Of a stretch of DNA of 9,464 nucleotides, positions 6,400 through 9,464 are shown piece after piece; within the stretch, counting starts at the first letter, position 1; each line of letters opens with the position of its first letter. The notes beneath the pieces are model-generated. The model saw only the letters and a list, made by a program, of their open reading frames with translations. It was not told where the DNA came from and searched no databases. Position numbers and translations under genes: made by a program. This DNA is from Prochloron sp. SP5CPC1 (GTDB lineage Bacteria > Cyanobacteriota > Cyanobacteriia > Cyanobacteriales > Prochloraceae): NCBI GenBank assembly GCA_014323965.1, contig JACONB010000042.1, positions 1-9,464 of the forward strand. Reading direction: 5' to 3'.

Positions 6400-6424
6400 G
6401 TGAAGCTTTTTAAAAAGACTTCAC
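6400..6424 (-). other. Hairpin between rpoC1 and rpoC2
   Basis: GTGAAG (6400-6405) and CTTCAC (6419-6424) flank CTTTTT/AAAAAG, so almost the whole 25 bases fold with a single bulged A. It begins 9 bases after the rpoC1 stop. No T run follows on the coding strand, so it is unlikely to end transcription. It could protect or mark an rpoC1 mRNA end or tune the rpoC1:rpoC2 ratio. Confidence 0.5.
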
Positions 6425-6433
6425 ATAGAGAGC

Positions 6434-8344
6434 CTATTTCCCTAGAGCAACTACCTCCAGAGCATCAATAATAGCCAAGTTAAAGATAATCCGACCTGGG
6501 GTAGTCTTAATATACTGAGCGATCGCCTTACCAGTTGCATCTTTACGCACAAATCTTTCCCGATAATACTCAATCTTAGTGCCGTCAGAAAAGTACAAGG
6601 TATGCATAATTTCATCATCTTCTAATTCTGTCTCTACTTCCCCTCTATAGCGTACCCACACCTTCTCATGGATATTTACCAATCCCTGCTCATAAGCCTT
6701 TAACCCATCAGTAAGACTAGAGAAATACCTGTCTGACCTACTGGGAATCTCAAATTGTTCGGTGGTGAAGTCGGGATTTTCCGCAGTTAGGTAATAGCAG
6801 CCCAAAACCATATCTTGAGAAGGGGTCACAATAGGTTTACCAGTTGCAGGAGAAAGAATATTGTGACAAGCTAGCATCAATAACCGTGCTTCTGCTTGAG
6901 CTTCTAAAGATAAAGGTACGTGAACTGCCATCTGGTCACCGTCAAAATCCGCATTAAAAGCGGGACATACGAGGGGATGTAACTGGATCGCCCTTCCGGT
7001 AACTAGAATGGGTTCAAAAGCTTGTATTCCCAAACGATGTAGGGTAGGTGCTCTGTTCAACATCACGGGATGTCCTGTAATTACTTCTTTCAGGACCTCC
7101 CAAACGATGCTATCCGAGTTGTTAATCAGCTTCTTAGCTGCTTTAATATTATTGACACTTCCATTTTTAATTAAGCGGTGAATAACGAAGGGTTGAAATA
7201 ACTCGATCGCCATCTCTCTAGGGAGACCGCACTGATAGATTTTGAGCGAAGGCCCCACCACAATTACGGATCTCCCCGAATAATCAACCCGTTTCCCCAA
7301 TAAATTCTGGCGAAAGCGTCCCTGTTTCCCCTCAATAATATCCGACAGCGATTTCAGAGCCCGATTATTCGCTCCCACCACGGTTCGTCCACGTCTACCA
7401 TTATCGATTAAGGCATCAACGGCTTCCTGCAACATCCGCTTTTCGTTGCGCACAATAATTGAAGGAGCCATAATTTCCTGTAATCGGGCAAGGCGATTAT
7501 TGCGATTTATGACTCTGCGGTACAAATCATTTAAATCGGAAGTGGCAAACCGACCACCATCCAGTTGAACCATGGGGCGCAATTCTGGGGGAATTACCGG
7601 AATCACTGACAGCACCATGGAACCAGGGGACGATCCAGTGGCAATGAAATTATCAATTATCCGCAGCCGCTTAATTAATTTTGCTCGTTTCTGACCTGAT
7701 GAGGAGGCGATAGATTCGCGCAGTTCCTCAGCACAAGATTCTAAGTTCACCTCTTTTAGGAGTCGCTGTACTGCTTCGGCGCCAATACCTACTTCCACTC
7801 CTTCCAAATCAGAATCAACACTGGTGAGTTGCTCCTCATAATCCTTCCATTGCTCTTCACTCAACAACTGTTTATGCTTCAGGTACTGAGCATTCCCTGG
7901 TTCTAGAACCACATAGGAATTGAAATACACCACTTGTTCCAAATCCCGCAGAGGCATATCCAGGATAATGCTCATGTAACTAGGTATACCCTTCAAATAC
8001 CACACGTGAGTCACGGGAGCCGCCAGCTTGATGTAGCCCATCCTGTGTCGCCTAACCTTAGACTCCGTTACCTCTACTCCGCATCTTTCGCAGACGATAC
8101 CTTTATATCTAACCCGCTTATACTTCCCACAATGGCACTCCCAATCCTTAGCCGGTCCAAAAATTCGCTCGCAAAACAAACCGTCCATTTCCGGTTTTAA
8201 CGTTCTGTAATTGATAGTTTCCGGCTTAGTTACTTCCCCGACTACAGTTCCATTTGGTAGAGTTCTTTCTCCCCATTGCCTTATTCTTTCTGGAGACGCA
8301 ATTTCAATTTTTACATAATCAAAACGAAGTTCTGCCTGCCTCAT
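6434..8344 (-). CDS. rpoC1: DNA-directed RNA polymerase subunit gamma (RpoC1, N-terminal half of beta')
   Basis: The product is 636 residues, close to the usual cyanobacterial length of about 625. With RpoB it builds the RNA polymerase active site. Seen in order: the N-terminal clamp with PERIRQWGERTLPNG; the zinc-binding motif with C70, C72, C85 and C88 (CHCG and CERCGVEV); RRHRMGYIKLAAPVTHVWYL; the rudder, lid and switch region at about 250-350 (VIPPELRPMVQLDGGRF, LGKRVDYSGRSV); and the catalytic NADFDGD at 464-470, whose Asp466, Asp468 and Asp470 hold the active-site magnesium. ATG 8344 is preceded by AAAAAGGGG at 8350-8358, a good Shine-Dalgarno site, and the sequence after it aligns with the family start. 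rpoB should lie directly upstream, but within about 105 bases the DNA becomes a TnpB element instead. Confidence 0.98.
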   Translation of the reverse strand: MRQAELRFDYVKIEIASPERIRQWGERTLPNGTVVGEVTKPETINYRTLKPEMDGLFCERIFGPAKDWECHCGKYKRVRYKGIVCERCGVEVTESKVRRHRMGYIKLAAPVTHVWYLKGIPSYMSIILDMPLRDLEQVVYFNSYVVLEPGNAQYLKHKQLLSEEQWKDYEEQLTSVDSDLEGVEVGIGAEAVQRLLKEVNLESCAEELRESIASSSGQKRAKLIKRLRIIDNFIATGSSPGSMVLSVIPVIPPELRPMVQLDGGRFATSDLNDLYRRVINRNNRLARLQEIMAPSIIVRNEKRMLQEAVDALIDNGRRGRTVVGANNRALKSLSDIIEGKQGRFRQNLLGKRVDYSGRSVIVVGPSLKIYQCGLPREMAIELFQPFVIHRLIKNGSVNNIKAAKKLINNSDSIVWEVLKEVITGHPVMLNRAPTLHRLGIQAFEPILVTGRAIQLHPLVCPAFNADFDGDQMAVHVPLSLEAQAEARLLMLACHNILSPATGKPIVTPSQDMVLGCYYLTAENPDFTTEQFEIPSRSDRYFSSLTDGLKAYEQGLVNIHEKVWVRYRGEVETELEDDEIMHTLYFSDGTKIEYYRERFVRKDATGKAIAQYIKTTPGRIIFNLAIIDALEVVALGK

Positions 8345-8379
8345 TTTTTCCCCTTTTTCAATTTTGCGTTGTCCGACAG

Positions 8380-8398
8380 TAATTGGCCAGGGCCATTA
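8380..8398. other. Imperfect palindrome TAAT(T)GGCC/GGCCATTA upstream of rpoC1
   Basis: TAAT and GGCC arms meet with two central bases and one bulged T. It lies between the IS tip and the rpoC1 ribosome binding site, so it belongs to the native rpoC1 leader. It could be a leader hairpin or a dyad for a DNA-binding protein; nothing in the sequence decides this. Confidence 0.35.
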
Positions 8399-8455
8399 AT
8401 CAATGCTGCCCTCACCCGCCCTTACTCTCATCGAATTCATGGCTAGAGTTGACAC

Positions 8456-8487
8456 TCCCACGGCTGGGCACAGCTTTTGCCGTGGGA
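8456..8487 (-). other. Right-end subterminal hairpin of the IS element
   Basis: TCCCACGGC (8456-8464) is the exact reverse complement of GCCGTGGGA (8479-8487), with a 14-base loop. In IS200/IS605 elements such hairpins are recognised by the TnpA transposase as single-stranded DNA, and they also form the last stem of the omega RNA. Confidence 0.75.
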
Positions 8488-8496
8488 TTCTTGGGA

Positions 8497-8527
8497 CGCC
8501 TTCGGCGGCACCTTCGGTGACACCGAG
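8497..8527. repeat. Clustered TTCG mini-hairpins in the tnpB 3' end
   Basis: CGCCTTCGGCG (8497-8507), CACCTTCGGTG (8509-8519) and TCGGTGACACCGA (8515-8527) are three adjoining or overlapping palindromes. On the minus strand they encode the Arg-rich RCHRRCRRRR stretch of the interrupted TnpB. GACGCCTT and related motifs recur in the MITE-like insertion, so this is probably another small repeat insertion. Confidence 0.55.
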
Positions 8528-8671
8528 CCGTCTTACCTTGAACTGTTTCCAGCTCAAGGCAGAGGGCGTTCTCTCCCCAAGCGTTAATTTCCGAGGGGCA
8601 CTCGGTATTTTTGTCTATCCCTAAAGCCTTAAAAAGAATCATTAATGCTGCATTATAGTCGCGGTGCAGTT

Positions 8672-8699
8672 GATCTGGGGGGTGGGTACCCCCCGGATC
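8672..8699. repeat. Short palindromic insertion in the TnpB zinc ribbon
   Basis: GATC, one base, GGGGGGT, a four-base centre, ACCCCCC, one base and GATC make a 28-bp palindrome. The outer GATC copies (8672-8675 and 8696-8699) look like a target duplication, so the net gain is 24 bp or 8 codons. Without it the protein would read CGDQLHRDYNAAL, a normal TnpB spacing between the zinc ribbon and RuvC-III. Confidence 0.65.
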
Positions 8700-8885
8700 G
8701 CCGCATTTTACGCATTGATGAGTCCTTTGGCTCAGACTTTTCTTTTGACGATGTCCGCATTGAGAGCAATCTTGGCTCGTAAAATGAGGCGCAACTGACC
8801 TGATTTCTCCCCCAAAAATTGTACCGAAATACTCAATCCATTCAAGAAACATTCGCCACGATGCATCACTAATCGATTTGGCCAG

Positions 8886-9016
8886 AACCCCCCCTTAGTC
8901 CCCCCTTCTGGACGCCTTGGGCGGGACGCCAAAGGCGGTTGCAAAGCATACGCTTCGCAATAACGCATACGCTTCGCAATAGGGGGGGATGACTTGGGGG
9001 GTAAGGGGGGACCTCC
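8886..9016. mobile_element. MITE-like repeat inserted in tnpB
   Basis: The stretch separates KNH from LAKSI of TnpB, which are close together in intact relatives. Its ends are imperfect inverted repeats: ACCCCCCCTTAGTCCCCCC at the low-coordinate end and GGGGGGTAAGGGGGGA at the other. GCCAG occurs on both sides (8881-8885 and 9017-9021) and may be a 5-bp target duplication. The interior holds two copies of a 17-base repeat and GC-rich GGACGCC-type repeats. It has no reading frame of its own and brings the stop at 8895-8897 into tnpB. Confidence 0.65.
8946..8981. repeat. Direct repeat GCATACGCTTCGCAATA, two copies
   Basis: Exact 17-base copies lie at 8946-8962 and 8965-8981, with a period of 19. 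GCATACGCTTCGC is a widespread short repeat in large cyanobacterial genomes. It makes up the centre of the MITE-like insertion. Confidence 0.85.
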
Positions 9017-9464
9017 GCCAGTGATTCTTTACCATATTGCGCACCTTTAAATCCTCATAGGCTACCAAGTCGCTAGACTGGACCAGCGCCCTTGCTGTCG
9101 ATCCAGCAAAGTCTTTACGCTGCCTACTAATTTTGAGGTACTTTCTAGCTAATCGATTAATTGCTTTACGTCTATTTTTACTTCCTTTTTGCTTGCGACT
9201 AACTCGTTTCGTATCCCGGTTGAGCAATTGCTCTGACTTCCTTAGATAGCGTGGATTGTCTACTGTATTTCCATCGCTATCAGTATAGAAAAACTCTAAG
9301 CCAACGTCAATACCAGTGGCCTTCCCAGTGGGAGAATGATGCTCAAATCGTTCTACAAATGACTTCAAATTGAGCATAGTAACCATCTGCTCTCCTGACA
9401 ACGGGAACTCGTTTGATTGGTTTTTTTTCGTAAAAATTAAGTTTTCTCGTGCCAATGAGTTTGA

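Larger units (their letters stand above)
8449..8600 (-). ncRNA. Candidate omega RNA (reRNA) scaffold at the tnpB 3' end
   Basis: In this superfamily the guide RNA comes from the end of tnpB and the right end, and the guide itself lies just past the tip. Here the terminal stem is 8456-8464/8479-8487 with a 14-base loop, and the tip is GTCAA. The guide would then begin CTCTAGCCATGAATTCGATG on the minus strand, that is, in the rpoC1 upstream flank. The 5' limit of about 8600 is arbitrary. The placement follows the family rule; expression is not shown. Confidence 0.4.
8412..9464 (-). pseudogene. tnpB: TnpB, RNA-guided endonuclease of IS605/IS1341-type element (N-terminus beyond window, interrupted)
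   Basis: TnpB proteins are RuvC nucleases guided by an omega RNA made from the element's right end. From the window edge the frame shows RuvC-I (GIDVGLEFFYTDSDG, Asp at 9308-9306), an Arg/Lys-rich helix region, and RuvC-II (VAYEDLKVRNMVKNH, Glu at 9056-9054). It then stops at 8895-8897 inside an inserted repeat. The same frame resumes with LAKSISDASWRMFLEWIEYF, then the zinc ribbon (CSQC and CVKC, 8768-8703) and RuvC-III (RDYNAAL). All three catalytic acids and the four cysteines are therefore kept, but full-length protein cannot be made. An in-frame 24-bp palindromic insertion sits in the zinc ribbon, and an Arg-rich stretch (RCHRRCRRRRPK) near the end is repeat-derived. The stop at 8412-8414 lies 37 bases beyond the element's tip, in rpoC1 leader DNA. 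The part upstream of RuvC-I matches the family poorly and may also be damaged. Confidence 0.85.
8449..9464 (-). mobile_element. IS200/IS605-superfamily element (right end and tnpB; left end beyond window)
   Basis: The right tip reads GGGAGTGTCAA on the minus strand (8459-8449), the same 11 bases as in the remnant at 733-743. Just inside it is a 9-bp subterminal hairpin (8456-8464 with 8479-8487). These elements move as single-stranded circles and make no target duplication, so the flank gives no duplication to find. No tnpA is seen in the window. The element lies in the same orientation as rpoC1 and rpoC2, about 105 bases upstream of the rpoC1 start. Confidence 0.8.

Noticed and set aside
7934..8200. 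Plus-strand open frame of 88 codons within rpoC1
   Set aside because: It lies opposite the conserved zinc-binding region of RpoC1, so it is a shadow.
8732..8968. Minus-strand open frame of 78 codons overlapping tnpB
   Set aside because: It is an alternative frame across the MITE-like repeat and tnpB zinc ribbon; the zinc-ribbon motifs are in the other frame.

Overview
The window looks like a piece of a filamentous, repeat-rich cyanobacterial chromosome. The beta-prime RNA polymerase subunit is split into rpoC1 and rpoC2, which is the arrangement of cyanobacteria and plastids. RpoC2 carries the large cyanobacterial insertion in its trigger loop. Three copies of the HIP1 octamer (GCGATCGC) occur at 4527, 4854 and 6519, and several short repeats of a type common in cyanobacterial genomes are present. 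I cannot name the genus with confidence.

Layout from left to right. Bases 1 to about 268 are the 3' end of a group II intron on the + strand: the C-terminal HNH domain of its reverse transcriptase, then domains V and VI. Bases 269-399 hold two hairpins and a consensus-like promoter. Bases 400-743 look like a decayed, internally deleted IS200/IS605-type element with a TnpB pseudogene; both ends can be proposed. It abuts a 5'-truncated antitoxin-like gene (737-946), whose stop overlaps what may be the first codons of a destroyed PIN-type toxin (943-1002). Bases 1003-1200 have no gene I can assign but contain a GGGAGTC heptamer array. A promoter at 1204-1231 precedes a two-transmembrane membrane protein gene (1261-2110) that is broken by two single-base frameshifts. 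Bases 2111-2303 hold three hairpins between this gene and the convergent rpoC2.

From 2304 to 8344 the minus strand holds rpoC2 and, upstream of it, rpoC1. Both are complete and look fully functional. Together with RpoA, RpoB and RpoZ their products form the core RNA polymerase. In cyanobacteria the usual order is rpoB-rpoC1-rpoC2, but here the DNA directly upstream of rpoC1 is not rpoB. It is the right end and tnpB gene of an IS605/IS1341-type element in the same orientation (8412 to the window edge). rpoB presumably lies beyond the window, so the element appears to sit inside the polymerase operon.

This tnpB retains the three RuvC catalytic residues and the zinc ribbon, but it has been invaded at least twice: by a roughly 131-bp MITE-like repeat that brings in a stop codon, and by a 24-bp palindromic insertion that keeps the frame. 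The two TnpB elements in the window share an identical 11-base right-end motif (GGGAGTGTCAA). Overall, an essential, well-kept operon is bordered on both sides by mobile-element debris. I see no convincing new defence or biosynthetic system. The most notable items are the TnpB element in the operon, the palindromic insert in its zinc ribbon, and the reconstructable IS remnant with its possible hybrid promoter.
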